This document shows, piece by piece, positions 10,078-24,100 of a stretch of DNA of 64,000 nt (position 1 is its first letter; every line of letters begins with the position of its first letter). The stretch is from Sequoia sempervirens. Taxonomy: Eukaryota; Streptophyta; Pinopsida; Cupressales; Cupressaceae. The notes beneath the pieces were generated by a model. The model was given only the letters and a program-made list of their open reading frames with translations. It searched no databases and had not been told where the DNA came from. A program made the position numbers and the translations under genes. The stretch is from contig VDFB02252616.1 of the NCBI GenBank assembly GCA_007258455.2, positions 125,411,625 to 125,475,624 of the forward strand, read 5' to 3'.

Positions 10078-13000
10078 TCATTCTTCAAGAGGGACAACTT
10101 AAATAGAGGCAAGGAACATTTCTCCCTCCAACAACATATCCCCTCATGATCAAGTCCCAAAGCAGCCAAACTATCAGCAACCACATTTCCTTCCCTAAAT
10201 ACATGCTATAGAGTGAACTCCTCCAACCTAGTAAGGAGAGATCTAATGTCATCAATTATCCCTTAAACAAACCATCCAGCTGACATTGTACCTTTCGTGG
10301 ATTCAATTATCAATAGAGAATCACCATCGATTTCCAAGGTTCGGATGTCGATCGACAACACAATCTTAAGACCCCACAAAAGTGCCATACCTTCTACCTG
10401 ATTATTTGTGTGTTCTTTTAAATTCCATGTGTAGGTTGTTGTTGGATTTCCATTATGATCCCTAATGACACCACCCCTAGCTACTTTCCTAGCTCTAGCC
10501 GTCCCATCAAAATTTATCTTGTACTAGGGTGGTGTAGGAGCTTTCCATTTTGTGTTGTATCTGGCTACCTTCTTAGAATTGTCAAGCTCATGATTCAAAT
10601 CCCTAGGAAGTTTCCATTCTCTAGAAATTGCATTGTCCCAACCAGTTGGGGGACTACTAGTATTCTTCCATCTACAAATAGAGATGTTGTCCAATAAGAG
10701 TTTATTAAGAGTTATCAACACACTGTCAACACTACTCTCCTTATCCCTGAAGATCCTATTATTCCTCTCTTTCCACAAACACCAACAAATATGAGGCAGA
10801 ATTTTCTACCAAAGTTGTCTGACAAGGGGATGGTTTGAAGGGCACATCCAATTAATAACAAATTGTTGAATATCCCTGTGAAACACCCATTGGATGCTGA
10901 ACTTCTGAAGGATGTTTTGCCAAACTTGGGAAGCAAATTGACAGTGGATGAAAAGATAGGAGATTGTCTCCTCTTCTTATTTACAAAGAGTACACTTGTT
11001 GGGAAGTTGAAAACCCCTTTTGACAAGGTTTTCCAGAGTTAAAATTTTACCATGAATAGAAGCCCACCAAAAGAAGTTAATCTTTGGGATGAATTGTGGG
11101 TTCCAAACCTTCTTCCAACAATTATCATCACCATCAAATTTTAACAACATATGGTAAGCATACTTAACCGAAAAGTCCCCTGTGTGATTTTTCATCCAAA
11201 ATAACTTGTCCCTCTTAAGAAAAAAGAGGAAGTCTCACTTTATTTATTAATGATTGAAGCTCAACATCCTTTGGAAGAAGGCCAGGCCTGTCTAAGAAAC
11301 TTTGATCAAGGTTTTTCCATTTACCTCTAGGGGTAATATAATTTGCAATATAAGTGCCAAAGGGTGGCATAGCCCGCTCCCTTAGTATATTTAAATTGTT
11401 TTCAGTGAGGGCTTTGTCCCCAATCCATCAGTCCTCCTAGAATCTTATTAATCTCCCATTGCCAATTTTCCATTTAAGACCTTCCTTAATAAGCAATCTG
11501 TATTTGAGGTTATTTTTCCATATCTTTGACCCATGGGGGAGACTATTCAAGTCAAGGGCCCTAGAAAAGCGTCCTTGGTTTAGATACTTATCCCTCATAA
11601 TGTTGCACCAGTCAACTTTTCTAACCACAAGATTCCAACCTATTTTGGAAATGAGGGCTTTGCTTAATTGGTTAACTTTCTAATCCCTAGGCCCCCTTGG
11701 CTTTTAGGATGGTAGACAGTGTCCCAATTAACAGAGCCAATATTTTTTAAACTTCAACACTAGTCCAAAGGAAGTTCCTTTGGATTCTTTCCAGTTTCTT
11801 TTCCATGGAGCCCATCATTTTAAAGAGAGAGGAAATAGACCGGGATCCCTTGGAGAGAGGTTGAGAGCAATTATAATTTACCAACACTACTAAGGAGCTT
11901 ACCCTTCCAACCCACAAGATTCTTTTGCATCCTCTCCATAATATTATTCCAAAAAATAATATTAACCTCCTTCACAGTGAGGGGGAGGCCAAGGTAGGTT
12001 CCTGGTAGAGAAGCACTCCGACAACCCAGGATAGACAAGATATTAGCTTGTAAATCCACCTTGGTGTTAAAGAAATAGATACTACCTTTTTGATAATTGA
12101 TACATTGCCTAGATGCATTGGAATAATCATGAAGGAGGCCTTTCCATTCTCTAGCTTCAACCACTGAATAATTTCCAAAAAGGAAAGTGTCATACATAAT
12201 TTTTTGTAGAACCGAGGGGGTAGAGTAGAGGAAGCTTTGATTCCCTGAATACTATCTGTATGTGAAAGATACAAAAAATTCCTAGTAAGGACTTCAAAAA
12301 CCATAATGAAAAGATAGGGTGATAGAGGATCATCTTGCATGATGCCTTTTCCAGCTTTAAAGAATCCCCAAGGAATCCCATTGACTAGGAAAAAATAGTA
12401 GACCAACTCAACACATTCCTGGACAATCCCAATTAATTTATCATTGAAGCCAAATTTAGATTGAACCAAGTAAAGAAATTTCCATCTGACTCTATCATAT
12501 GCCTTAGAAATTTCCAACCTGAAAGCCATACCTTGGTTCCTACTTTTTTCCATAATTTCATGGGTTGTAATAGTAGCATCAAGGATTTGTCTTCCTGGGA
12601 TAAATCCATTTTGGCATCTACTAATGATCTTGTCTAGAAGTGGTTTCATTTGGTTGACTAGAACTTTAGAGAAAATCTTGTAGATAGTGTTGCATAGACT
12701 TATAGGCCTGAAGTCAGCCATACACTTCAGGTCCTGGATTTTGGGGACTAAGACAATGTAGGTATCATTCAACTTTTTCAACAGTTTACCAGTTCTAAAA
12801 AAGTCACTGACTGCCATGGTCATGTCATAGCTGACAATGTCCTAGTATTCCTAAAAGAAATCCAGAGGAAAACTATCCAACCCGAGGGCCTTATAGGCAC
12901 CCATAGCAAACACTGCCATCTTAACTTTATCCTCAGAAATAGGGGCTAAGAGTTGCTTATTTTCCTCCACACTAATAGCAATTGGGAGGTGGCTCAAAAT

Positions 13001-14252
13001 TTTGTCCTGCACATCAGAGGAGAGGCATTTGTCATTATCCAAGTATATATGTCTAAAATAGCGTTCAACTATTTCACCAATTTTATCTTCATCAGTAACC
13101 AATTGATTGACTTCATTCAATAAGCATTTGATGGTGTTTCTTTTCTTGTGTCTGCTAGCTGTCCTGTGGAAAAAAGCTTAATTCCTGTCATCCTCCTTTA
13201 GCCATTGCACTCTAGACCTCTACTTCCAATATATTTCTTCTTTGCTTAAATTATATTTCCACTTCCTCCTCCAAGTTTCCTCTTCTTCATGAAATTATTG
13301 TAGAAAAATACCCTTGGCCATTAGATTTTGGATGTTGTCAAGTTTAACCCCAATCTCCTTTTTTTGCTTAAAAATGTCACCAAAGGTAGATTTGGACCAC
13401 CATATAACTTTCTTTCTAATGAGATCAAGTTTTTGGGAGATTTTGTACATATTTGACCCTTGGATTAGATAGCTCCACCATTTTTTTATGCAATTTCTGA
13501 AATCCAAATGTGTCATCCACATAATCTCAAATCTGAAGGGGTGAGGGTCAAAGAAAAGTTTATTCATCCATTGGAGAAGAATTGGGCTATGATCAGAAAC
13601 AGTCATAGGGAGGGCACTAAGAGAAGCATTGCACCCCAAATCCCAACCCACAAAAACCAACACTCTATCTAAACGGACCTGAATAAGATGGTTACCTTCC
13701 TGATTGTTAGACCAAGTGAAAGGATTACCTTGCAATTCCAAGTCAAACAAGCTAGACCTACTGATGAAGTCTCAGAGGTCGCTCCTACTATCACTTTAGT
13801 TCATTAGGCCACCAAGTTTCTCCGAAGGGGACAAATTTGAGTTAAAGTCATCAGCCACCATATACAAGGAATTTTAATCTTTCAATACTAAAGATAAGAC
13901 TTCTTTCCACATACTTTTCCTTCCTCCATGAGTATTCGGGGCATAGATATTAAACAGATGCCAAGTGTAATTATCAGCTCTGAGGGTCATAACGAGGTAA
14001 CTATGAGAAAACGCATAGGATTCCCCATCAATCTTAGCAACATTCCACATAGTAGCAATGCCTCCATAGGGTCCATACACTTCACTATAGTAGAAGGAAC
14101 CCAACCAGATTTTGTTAACTATTGAGGAGAAATTCTGATAAGTCATCTCAAATTCTTGCAAAAGGAGGACATCAATTTTAAGATCCATAATGTATTTCTT
14201 GAAAGCAAATTGTTTCTGGGGACCCCCTCATGTTCCATGAGAGCAACTTCAT
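10078..14252 (-). pseudogene. L1-type LINE ORF2 (endonuclease - reverse transcriptase - RNase H), broken
   Basis: On the minus strand ORF2 starts with MKLLSWNMRG at 14252, the usual start of the plant L1 APE-type endonuclease. The endonuclease continues with DVLLLQE and ends with TVSDHSPI (about 13590). Reverse transcriptase follows: NDTYIVLVPKI, DFRPISLCNTIYKI, NGFIPGRQI, KAYDRVRW and DPLSPYLFI. The YADD box has decayed to MYDTFLFGN. A zinc-finger-like domain with INFFWWASIHGKI and CTLCK lies at 10977-11195. The RNase H domain lies at about 10080-10700, with its acidic residues in INFDGTAR, NNQVEGMAL, LEIDGDSL and NVVADSLAALG. The order and size fit a full plant L1 ORF2 of about 1,300 codons. 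Frameshifts and stops occur throughout, including one just after the tenth codon. Confidence 0.93.
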
Positions 14253-14277
14253 TTTCTATTACGATGGGTTGAGTCCA

Positions 14278-17200
14278 TGTCATGACCCCTATTTTCAAAA
14301 AGTAATTTATAATTCAATATTATCATTTTAAGGCATCTAGTATTTAATTTAGTGAATGAGTATATTATTCATATGTTTAATTAAATTAATTAATAGTGGA
14401 ATAAAAGAGCAAGGAAATAAAATAATTAATTATTATTATTTTTAATTAAATGATAATTCTTATTATTTAGGATAATTACTTTATTTGCAATTGATAATTC
14501 TTTCAAATGTAATTAAAATGGAATTTCATTAATATTTACTGAGGATAAATATGTGGAAAAATAAATATATAAATAAATAAAATAAATCTTGTTATTTATT
14601 TTCAAGATTTGATTGGAAATCTTTAAAGGAAGGGAAAATCCATAACAGAAACACACAATTGTTCTCACAATTTTCTTTTTTTCTCTCCAACATATAACAA
14701 AAAAAGGGAACCAAGAAGGACAACAAAAACAGAAAAGGAGGAGAAGGAGACAAGACTCCTCAGATAGGTCACTTAAGCATATAAGGAGTTAGCATCTGCT
14801 ATTATTTTGGGGGAATGAGGAGAAGAATGATGGGGATGTTCAGTGGGCCACATTCTCAAATGCTTGTTCTGTAGTCTTTATTTTCTTTCATTGCCTTGGA
14901 ATTGCCTTCAAATTTACAAAAATGGATTATGTTACTAAGGGAACCTATCTAAATTCCAAATCTTGGGAACTAAAGGGCATTTTGCATTCTAGAGGCCGTT
15001 GAGGAAACTATCAGAATTGTTACTCTTTTTTTTTTAGCCTCAGGAGGGCAACAGCTATCTCTGGTGTTAGCGTAGGTGTGGGATAGTATTCGTATCTGCT
15101 TCAGCCATTGTGATGGACAAGCATGCTCACTATTATGTTCCTCCTCTTCCTTTTTATTATTTCTTTTGTGCTTCTCACCTAGTTTATGATTGCTTACAAT
15201 GCTATATAGTAGTTTGTTATTTGAGGCATCCAGAACCCCAATAAATAGTTGTCACATTATTTGTTAATCTGAAATATCCAAATCATAAAACCCAAATGCG
15301 TAGAATGTTCGCACACATTTATTTTGCACTTGGTCTTTGGATATTATAGTTTATTGAAACAATAATCCTCGACTTCAATCCTTTACATTATTTTATTTGC
15401 ATGAGAAACAACTAGTCTCAGAGATGGTTTTGAGCCCCATCTCTTCTCTTAGTCTATCAAAACTCCTCCTATTCTTTCTCTGCTTTAACTACAGATATCA
15501 AAAGAGTAATTACAAGCATCTAAATCATTCAAGTAGCCAGGGATCATGGAGTAGGTTTGTAATATGCAAATATGGATATGACTTCATTTCCAGATAGCCC
15601 TGCTGAAGGTTTCCATCTTACATTTTGTGGGTGAGATCCGACTAATGCCTAATATATCAACACTATATGTCCTGGTATGACCAAGAGAAAAGGGTGTTGG
15701 TTGACATGCACTCAACACTCGGCCAACCTTCAAACTATTTTCCAAGTACTTCCCAATGGACATTGGCTTTGGTTTCCACACACATATAAGTTTATGGAAA
15801 GATGGCAAGCACAATTTTATGGATTAAGATGAGTTAGGGATGATGTATAGTATGTTCAAACTAGGGGAAGAGTTTATGGCTGGTGTCTTCCATCATCTTC
15901 CATCGATAATGGCCTTAACAACTCCATTTCCAAATAGAACAAGCACCTTCTGTCAAACATTTCTTATACTTACATGACCACCATATCTTCACAAATCAAA
16001 ACAGTGATGATCTTCAACTGTTGCGGTGGTATTCACATGAGAACCTTCTCAAATGGCCTTATTTTTATGGTCACTCTAACTCAAGTTCTACATTTCCAAT
16101 ATGATTAATGACCTATAAATCAATTCTACCTCCCTTATAAGTGCTTGTAAAAATAATTGCCCGATACATTAAAATTGAAAATGCTCTATTTAGAGATACT
16201 ATAGATTAAACTGCAGGGAAAAGCTCTAATATTTAACAAGCTTAGAAGAGTTTTGTGCATACTTCCTCATTTTTCATTGTAGTGTTTTAACAATTCCCTA
16301 ATAAGTATTAAGTAAAAACTTTGATATTTATACATTTCATTCAATTGTGCATACTAGAAGTTGGATTCAATTTTATTAATGTTGTAGTATTGTGTCAAAA
16401 ATTTATATTATTTTAATTAGACCATGATAATGATAGTACTCTAGGGAACCCTGTTATGTGACTTCTAATTTTATATTCCTTCTTGGAAAATAACTATAAG
16501 TGTACTTCAGGAGGAATAGATATTTAATAAATAGTTAATAAACTAAAGAAAGTAAATTAAAGTGGAAGATTAAATGTCAATTATATTTAATATAAATATA
16601 TTTAAGAATTTTTATTGTAGAAAATATTCTAAATGTGATATGCTTATAGGAGGACAAAGTTAAAGAATTGGGTATGAAAATGGGAGATATTTATGACACT
16701 TGATTTATACATATATATATAGAATTAGATTGCAATTAATCTATGCATATTAGATATCGTGAATTGAATTGGGAATTTTATAAAAAGATAAATAAATGAT
16801 AAACCATACCTTACCTTATTAAATATTAGGTTTAATGGTGGCACTCCTCTCATGCATCATGGTTTATCAAGTATGTAAGGAGAACTTTGGAACTCCCTCA
16901 CTTAGTTGATTTCGTGTTTTATTTGCATATGAATGTATACCTTCTTAACTCTTTTATAGTTTTATTCACTTATTGTTGAACTCTCTATGAAGTTATAATC
17001 AGAATGTGAATGGTTTATGACTTTCAGTATACATGTCCCATTTGCAAATACTCGGGAACCATTCATGACAATGTTGGCACTATCTAAATTTCATATGTAG
17101 GGATAATACATTAGTGAAACTTGAAAATGTTGTGTGTAGACTTATGTGACTAGAAAAAGAATTTCCAATGCTCCTTGATATATGAGACAATTATGATAGC

Positions 17201-17682
17201 CAGAATTATGCAATGAATGGTCTTGTCAATGAGACAGTATGACCATTGCTTGTAAGGTATCTTGTAACTATTGAGATTTTTTAGCCAGCAAGGCTTTGCC
17301 AATGAGGTATTTCAATAAGCCAATAAGGCACTTTTGACGAGTGGTTTTTCATCCATACGAGGGTTTTCCACTCATGAAATCTCTGTGTTATGGATTCCTT
17401 GTGGTTGCATTTATGATTTTGCTATTGTTTTACAACATTTGAATTTACATGCATTGATGATATGACAAATCTTGTGTAAGACTATACGGTTGTATCTTAA
17501 AATGACATAACCTTGTTTTGATACACTTGATTAATGGATGTATGTTATTCCATTTAAATATAGAGCTGAAAGTAATTAAATTATTAGTCTTTTCCCGCAC
17601 CATTTTATATAGATTTGATTCTATTAAGTTAATTTGGATAGTAAGGGATATAATTGAAACGTGAGATTTTTCAAATGTTACA
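14278..17682 (+). repeat. 5' LTR (3405 bp)
   Basis: TG...CA ends, preceded by GTCCA and followed after one base by a PBS-like sequence. It matches 21153-24560 over its entire length with scattered substitutions and small indels. It includes a NodGS/FluG-like fragment at about 15490-15965. Confidence 0.95.
15490..15965 (+). pseudogene. Captured NodGS/FluG-type glutamine synthetase-like fragment in the 5' LTR
   Basis: Translating three frames in sequence gives a collinear match to the glutamine synthetase half of plant nodulin/glutamine synthetase-like proteins. In order: ARDHGVGL and YANMDMTSFPDSPAEG; VGEIRLMPNISTLY; RVLVDMHSTLGQPWDYCP; then, after an internal deletion of the mid domain, the region expected to read G-S-G-x-H-x-H-x-S-L-W; and EEFMAGVFHHLPSIMALTTP. 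The family converts or senses glutamate/ammonia-like substrates (family knowledge). This copy lacks most of the catalytic domain and has frameshifts and a stop. It has no visible introns between joined blocks, which fits an RNA-mediated origin but does not prove it. It lies in the sense orientation of the LTR. Confidence 0.82.
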
Positions 17683-17683
17683 T

Positions 17684-17698
17684 TTGTTATCATAGTGC
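17684..17698 (+). promoter_or_regulatory. Degenerate primer binding site
   Basis: TTGTTATCATAGTGC, one base after the LTR, resembles the initiator-Met form TTGGTATCAGAGCGC with three to four changes. Its position, not its sequence alone, supports the call. Confidence 0.65.
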
Positions 17699-20600
17699 AC
17701 AGGTTCAACACTCAGGCCTCGAGTCCTCTATGCTTAGGTTGCATTGAAGTGTATGAACCTATTATATTGTATAGTGAACCCTAGTATGGGTGATTCTTTG
17801 ATGGTTAGTTGGAACCAATTAGAAGTTTAGATTTAATTTGATCATTTAGAAATCTAGAAATCTAGAGGTGTGAGACCTCTTTTCCTTAGTCATGTTTTTA
17901 TAAGGATCTCTAGTAAGAGTGATGGTACCTAGTTGAATTAAGCCAAATGGTTAACCTATGGTGACAACCCTTGAATGATGATGTGGAAATAAAAGTAAAA
18001 TAATAAGAGAAGTATATTATGAAGAGAGATCTCTCCGATGACTTAAAGGATGAATGAGTTGATAAGATACAAGGGGAAGAAGAAAAGGATAACTTCCTGA
18101 TGAGAGGAAGAAGGAAGAACTCCTATGTAGTAAATAAAGTTGTTGATAATGGATAAGTATTAGTTGAGCCTTCTGGAGGAAAGGGAAACCTAAGATGGGA
18201 TTTTTAAAGATAAGTTGATTGTTGAGCAACGTCTTATTCCTATAGGAATTGGATCTGATAGAATCCATGAGATCTTTCAAAAATGCAAGGTTCTGATGTC
18301 TTGAGAATCTTCATTGGTAATTCATTATAGAAATTGAAATGATAAATAACTTCATTTTTCTATCAGACAAAGTAAGAAGTGATTGATGTGATTGAATCAT
18401 GTATGCTTGTGCAATGATGCACTTCTTATGCTCCATAAATGACACATCTGTATGGATGATTGCATTAATAGCATAGAATATTTGTTTCCTTAATTATATC
18501 TATATGTATACTTGAATGTGAAATATTCACTATACTTATACTAATGCGAGTAATGCATATTTCATATTATTGTTGTTCTTGTGCGAGTGATTCACTAGAG
18601 CAAGTTATTGATTTCTTTGTGTGGATAAAACACTTGAGTAATTATTTCATTTTTCATTTGTGTGTGGGATATACTTTTCCTACTCATTGTTTTTAGTAGA
18701 TCGAGTAATGATCATTATAAAGGCACTACTATAATTTATGCATATTTCACCTTGTGTGCGAGCAATGCACTTGTGAGAGAGATGCACTTATCATATTCAT
18801 TTTATGAAAACTTTAATGAGTAATGCACATTGTGTATGAGACATGTTCCATATTTGTGTGAGTGAGGCACTATAAGTAAATTATGTATTCATACCCTATG
18901 TGAGTTAGGCACCAGAGGTTATGTATTCTTGTTTATTGTATCATTGAAATAGATGATTTGTAACACCCTTATTGGTGTATGTACATTGACAATGTTATAT
19001 GAAATTTCTTGAGCATTTATGGATAATTCATGGAATACATGTTATGAATATATATTTCATGTTATCGATGTACCTCCATCTCCTTACTTGGAAATGTGGT
19101 ATGTGATAAATTTTAAGCTTACCTTCTAGGACAAGATGTCGAATGTGGATTAACAGAGAAGGGGATCTTCTTTTCCAAGATCAACCAAATTTTCTTCTAT
19201 ATATGCTTTGGCCAAAGCGAGTTGTACCATTGAAATAGATGGATAATGAATGCCTAGAATTTATATATATATATAAGGCATCAGGCATGCATCGAGAGTT
19301 TCCCTCCTGCCCTATTATTATTGGTTTCTAGGCACCTCATGCAGAGCTGGGTGTTCTTCGAGTTAGGAAGAATCCCAAGGAAGTGTTATGCTTCATGGTT
19401 GGGTGGGAAAAGCACCTTAACCATGATTTTGACCTTCGGCTTGCGGAAGACCACTGGGTTATGGAAGCTAAAGATTGATTAATTTTTTTATTTTCTTTAT
19501 GTAATTCATAAATGGGCTATGTATCATTGCATAGATCATTGTATGACTCAATTTTTCAATTGAAATGATTGCACTTCTCTTTCATGCATCCTCGTTGCAT
19601 TTGTAACATAGTAAAGGATTACATTACTATTTCTAATTATAAATTAAAATTTACTTTTTTTTGTTAAATTTAGTAACTGGTTGAATCAGTATTGAGCTCT
19701 TGGTGATCATTCTGACATCTGGTATTCTTGTTGCTATGGTAATCAATTTGAACATTTTTCCTTAATAAATAAAATTCTTATCTATGATGTTTCTAATTAT
19801 GTTGATGATCTTGTGTAACTCGTTGATCTTCTTACTTTTTCTGTTGTTGATCAAGATGAAGACTTTGTTGTAATTGGTATGCATTTTCTGCTTACTGAGA
19901 CTTTTCTTTGTTTAATGTTTTAGTTTACTAATGATGATAATAGGTAGTATGGGATGCTTTTTATTCATCATAAAGTCAAATTTTCTGACGTCTCATGCCA
20001 GTAGGCATGTTGACAAAATGATCATAATTGTTCTCCTTCCATTAGTAAATATCTTTGAATATGAAAACGATTTGTATAAGATAGAAGATTGTATGAAGTA
20101 AATTGAATTAGATACATTCTTTTATTAGATAAAGATCAATAGAGTGAATAGATGAAGACATGATGTGCTAATGAGGCATGTAAGTGTATGGATGCTAGCC
20201 ATAGGAATCTTTGTTGTTATAAAAAAATAGGTATTTGAAGTAAATGATATTCTTGTCAAATGGGTTGTTTTCAACATTAAGGTAAAATAGAGTAAAGAGG
20301 TATAAATTTTTTTTGATGTTTTTGACTTTGACTTTAGAACCATGAGTGGAGTGATAGTTAGAGACTTCAAATTTTATGTATGACATATCATTACTTGAAT
20401 ACTGCTTGTATGATGCACTAGCATTGGTAAGAGTGTTGTGATTCGTAAACATACTAATATATGATGGATGCACTTGCACATGTGGAGATATACTTTTGAT
20501 TCATGTATATTGATGATCTTCGATCGTAAATGAGTCTCTATATGAAAATCATTTTGCAAGGAAAATATACCTTGGTGAATTGAGAATGTGCATCGATGAT

Positions 20601-21138
20601 ATATAGACACACAAGACTATCATTCGTTAAAGAAGGTATGCAGACAAATTTTATTTGCATTTCTACATACTTATGATCAAGTTGTGACCTAGTTTAAAAC
20701 TATTCATATATACAAGTAGTAGTCATTTTATTTGCAATATTTGATCTTCCCATGAGATATTGACATTTGAATGAGAAAGGAATAGCACAAGTGTGTATAA
20801 GAAAAGATAGGAATATCGAATGTAGGAAACACGAGCAACTTGACCAGCCTGTCAAACCACAAGGGCATGCTAAGAACAGGTATACAAGCGCATGAATAGT
20901 ATTTTGACGTTAAGAAGATAGTTAAAATTGATTCTTTTACCTAAGAATTAAGATGATTAAATCTTATAAAGATGAGGAGGAATTTCTTTTTTAAAGAATT
21001 TTTGAATTTGAATGGGTACTAACATGGACTAAAGTGCAATGTTGTTTTCATGAGTGTCATAGAAAGACCACTACCATCACAATGGAGAGAACATTGTTGA
21101 GTAGAGGTAACAAGTTGATCATCGGGACGATGATTCTT
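17699..21138 (+). mobile_element. Internal region of the LTR element, no gag-pol recognised
   Basis: About 3.4 kb between PBS and polypurine tract. All frames are heavily interrupted. The only protein-like stretch I noticed is at about 19330-19480 (LGVLRVRKNPKEVLCFMVGW, then a HDFDLRLAEDHWVMEAKD-like run), which I cannot assign. At 18540-18920 a loose motif of the form GTGTGxGAGTxATGCACT recurs several times. Confidence 0.6.
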
Positions 21139-21139
21139 T

Positions 21140-21152
21140 AAGGGGGGAAGGA
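21140..21152 (+). promoter_or_regulatory. Polypurine tract
   Basis: AAGGGGGGAAGGA ends exactly at the first base of the 3' LTR, the position where plus-strand DNA synthesis is primed in LTR retrotransposons. Confidence 0.9.
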
Positions 21153-24100
21153 TGTCATGACCCCTATTTTCAAAAATTAATTTATAATTCAATATTATCA
21201 TTTTAAGGCATCTAATATTTAATTTAGTGAATGAGTATATTATTCATATTTTTAATTAAATTAATTAATAGTGGAATAAAAGAGAAAGGAAATAAAAGAA
21301 TTAATTATTATTATTTTAATTAAATAATAATTCTTATTATTTAGGATAATTACTTTATTTGCAATTGATAATTATTTCAAATGCAATTAAAATGGTAGTT
21401 CTTTAATATTTACTGAGGATAAATATGTGGAAAAATAAATAAATAAATAAATAAAATAAAATAAATCTTATAATTTATTTTCAAGATTCGGTTGGAAATC
21501 TTTAAAGGAAGGGAAAATCCATAATGGAAACACACAATTGTTTTCACAATTTTTTTGTTTTCATTGCAACATATAACAGAAAAATGGGAACTGGGAAGGA
21601 TAGCAAAAATAGAAAAGGAGAAGGAGACAAGACCCCTCAGACAGATCGCTTAAGAATTTAAGGAGTTGGCATCTGCTATGATTTTTGAGGAATGAGGAGA
21701 AGAATGATGGGGATGTTCAATGGGTTCCATTCTCCAATGCTTGTTCTATAGTCTTTATTTTTCATTCGCTACCTTGGAATCACCTTCAAATTTATAGAAA
21801 TGGCTTCTGTTGCTAAGGGAGCCTATCTAAATGCCAAATCTTGGGAACTAAAGGGCATTTTGCATTCTAGAGGCCGTTGAGGAAACTATCGGCATTGTTA
21901 CTCTTTTTTTTTTTGGCCTCAGGAGGGTAGCAACTGCCTCTTGTGTTCGCATAGGCATGGGAGGTTATTTGTATCTGCTTGAGCTGTTGTGATGGATAGG
22001 AATGCTCACTAGTATGTTCCTCCTCTTCCATTTTATTATTTCTTTTGTGCTTCTCACCTAGTTTATGATTGCTTGGAATGCTATATAGTAGTTTGTTATT
22101 TGAGGCATCCAGAACACCAATAAATAGTCGGCACATTATTTGTTATTCTAAAATATCCAAATCATAAAACCTAAATGCGTAGAATGTTCGCACACCTTTA
22201 TTTTGCACTTGGTCTTTGGATATTATAGTTTATTGAAATAATAATCCTCGACTTTGAGCCTTCACATTATTTTATTTGCATGAGAAACAACTAGTCTCAG
22301 AGATGGTTTTGAGCCCCATCTCTTCTCTCAGTCTATCAAAAGTCCTACTATTCTTTCTCTACTTTAACTGGAGATATCGAAAGAATAATTGGAAGAATCT
22401 AAATCATTCAAGTAGCCAGGGATTATGGAATAGGTTTGTAATATGCAAATACGGATATGACTTCGTTTCCATATAGCCCTGCTGAAGTTTTCCATCTTCC
22501 ATTTTGTGAGTGAGATCCAACTAATGCCTAATATATCAACATTGTATGTCCTGGTATGACCAAGAGAAAAGGGTGTTGGTTGACATGCACTCAACACTCG
22601 GCCAACCTTGGGACTATTGTCCAAGTACTCCCCAATGGAGATTGGCTTTGGTTTCCATGCACATATAAGTTTATGGAAGGATGGCAAGCACAATTTTATG
22701 GATGAAGATGAGTTAGGGATGATGTATAGTATGTTCAAACTAGGGGAAGAGTTTATGGCTAGCGTCTTCCATCATCTTCCATTGATAATGGCCTTAACAA
22801 CTCCATTGCCAAATAGATCAGGCACCTTCTATCAAAAATTTGTTATACTTACTTGACCACAATATCTTCACAAATCAAAATAGTGACGATCTTAAACTTT
22901 TGTGGTGGTATTCATATGAGAACCTTCTCAAATGGCCTTATTTTTATAGTCACTCTAACTCAAGTTCTATGTTTCCAATCTGATTAATGACCTATAAATC
23001 AATTCTACCTCCCTTATAAGTGCTTGTAAAAATAATTTCCCGATACATTAAAATTAAAAATTCTCTATTTAGAGATACTATAGATTCAACTGCAGGTAAA
23101 AGCTCTAATATTTAACTAGCTTATAAGAGTTTTGTGCATACTTCCTCATTTTTCACTGTGGTGTTTTAACAATTCCCTAATAATTATTAAGTAAAAACTT
23201 TGATATTTCTACATTTCATTCAATTGTACATACTAGAAGTTGGATTCAATTTTATTAATGTTATAGCATTGTGTCAAACATTTATATTATTTTAATTATA
23301 CCATGATAATGATAGTACTCTAGGGAACCTTGATATGTGACTTCTAATTTTATATTCCTTCTTGGAAAATAACTATAAGTGTACTTTAGGAGGAATAGAT
23401 ATTTAATAAATAGTTAATAAAGTAAAGAAAGTAAATTAAAGTGGAAGATTAAATGCCAATTATATTTAATTTAAATATATTTAAGAATTTCTATTGTAGA
23501 AAATATTCTAAATGTGATATGCTTATAGGAGGACAAAGTTAAAGAATTGGGTATGAAAATGGGAGATATTTATGACACTTGATTTATACATATATATATA
23601 ATTAGATTGCAATTAATCTATGCATATTAGATATCATGAATTGAATTGGTAATTTTATAAAAAGATAAATAAATGATAAACTGTACCTTACCTTATTAAA
23701 TATTAGGTTTAATGGTGGTACTCCTCTCATGCATCATGGTTTATCAAGTATGTAAGGAGAACTATGGAACTCCCTCACTTAGTTGATTTCATGTTTTATT
23801 TGCATTTGAATGTATACCTTCTTAACTCTTTTATAGTTTTATTCACTTATTGTTGAACTCTCTATTAAGTTATAATCAGAATGTGAATGGTTTATGTATT
23901 TCAGTATATGTGTCCCATTTGCAAATACTCAGGAACCATTCATGACAATGTTGGCACTATCTAAATTTCATATGTAGGGATAATACATCGGTGAAACTTG
24001 AAAATGTTGTGTGTAGAATTATGTGACTAGAAAAAGAATTTCCAATGCTCCTTGATATATGAGACACTTATGATAGCCATAATTATGTAATGAATGGTCT

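Noticed and set aside
15584..15814. Minus-strand frame in the 5' LTR (and 22364-22738 in the 3' LTR)
   Set aside because: It is the antisense shadow of the captured NodGS-like fragment.
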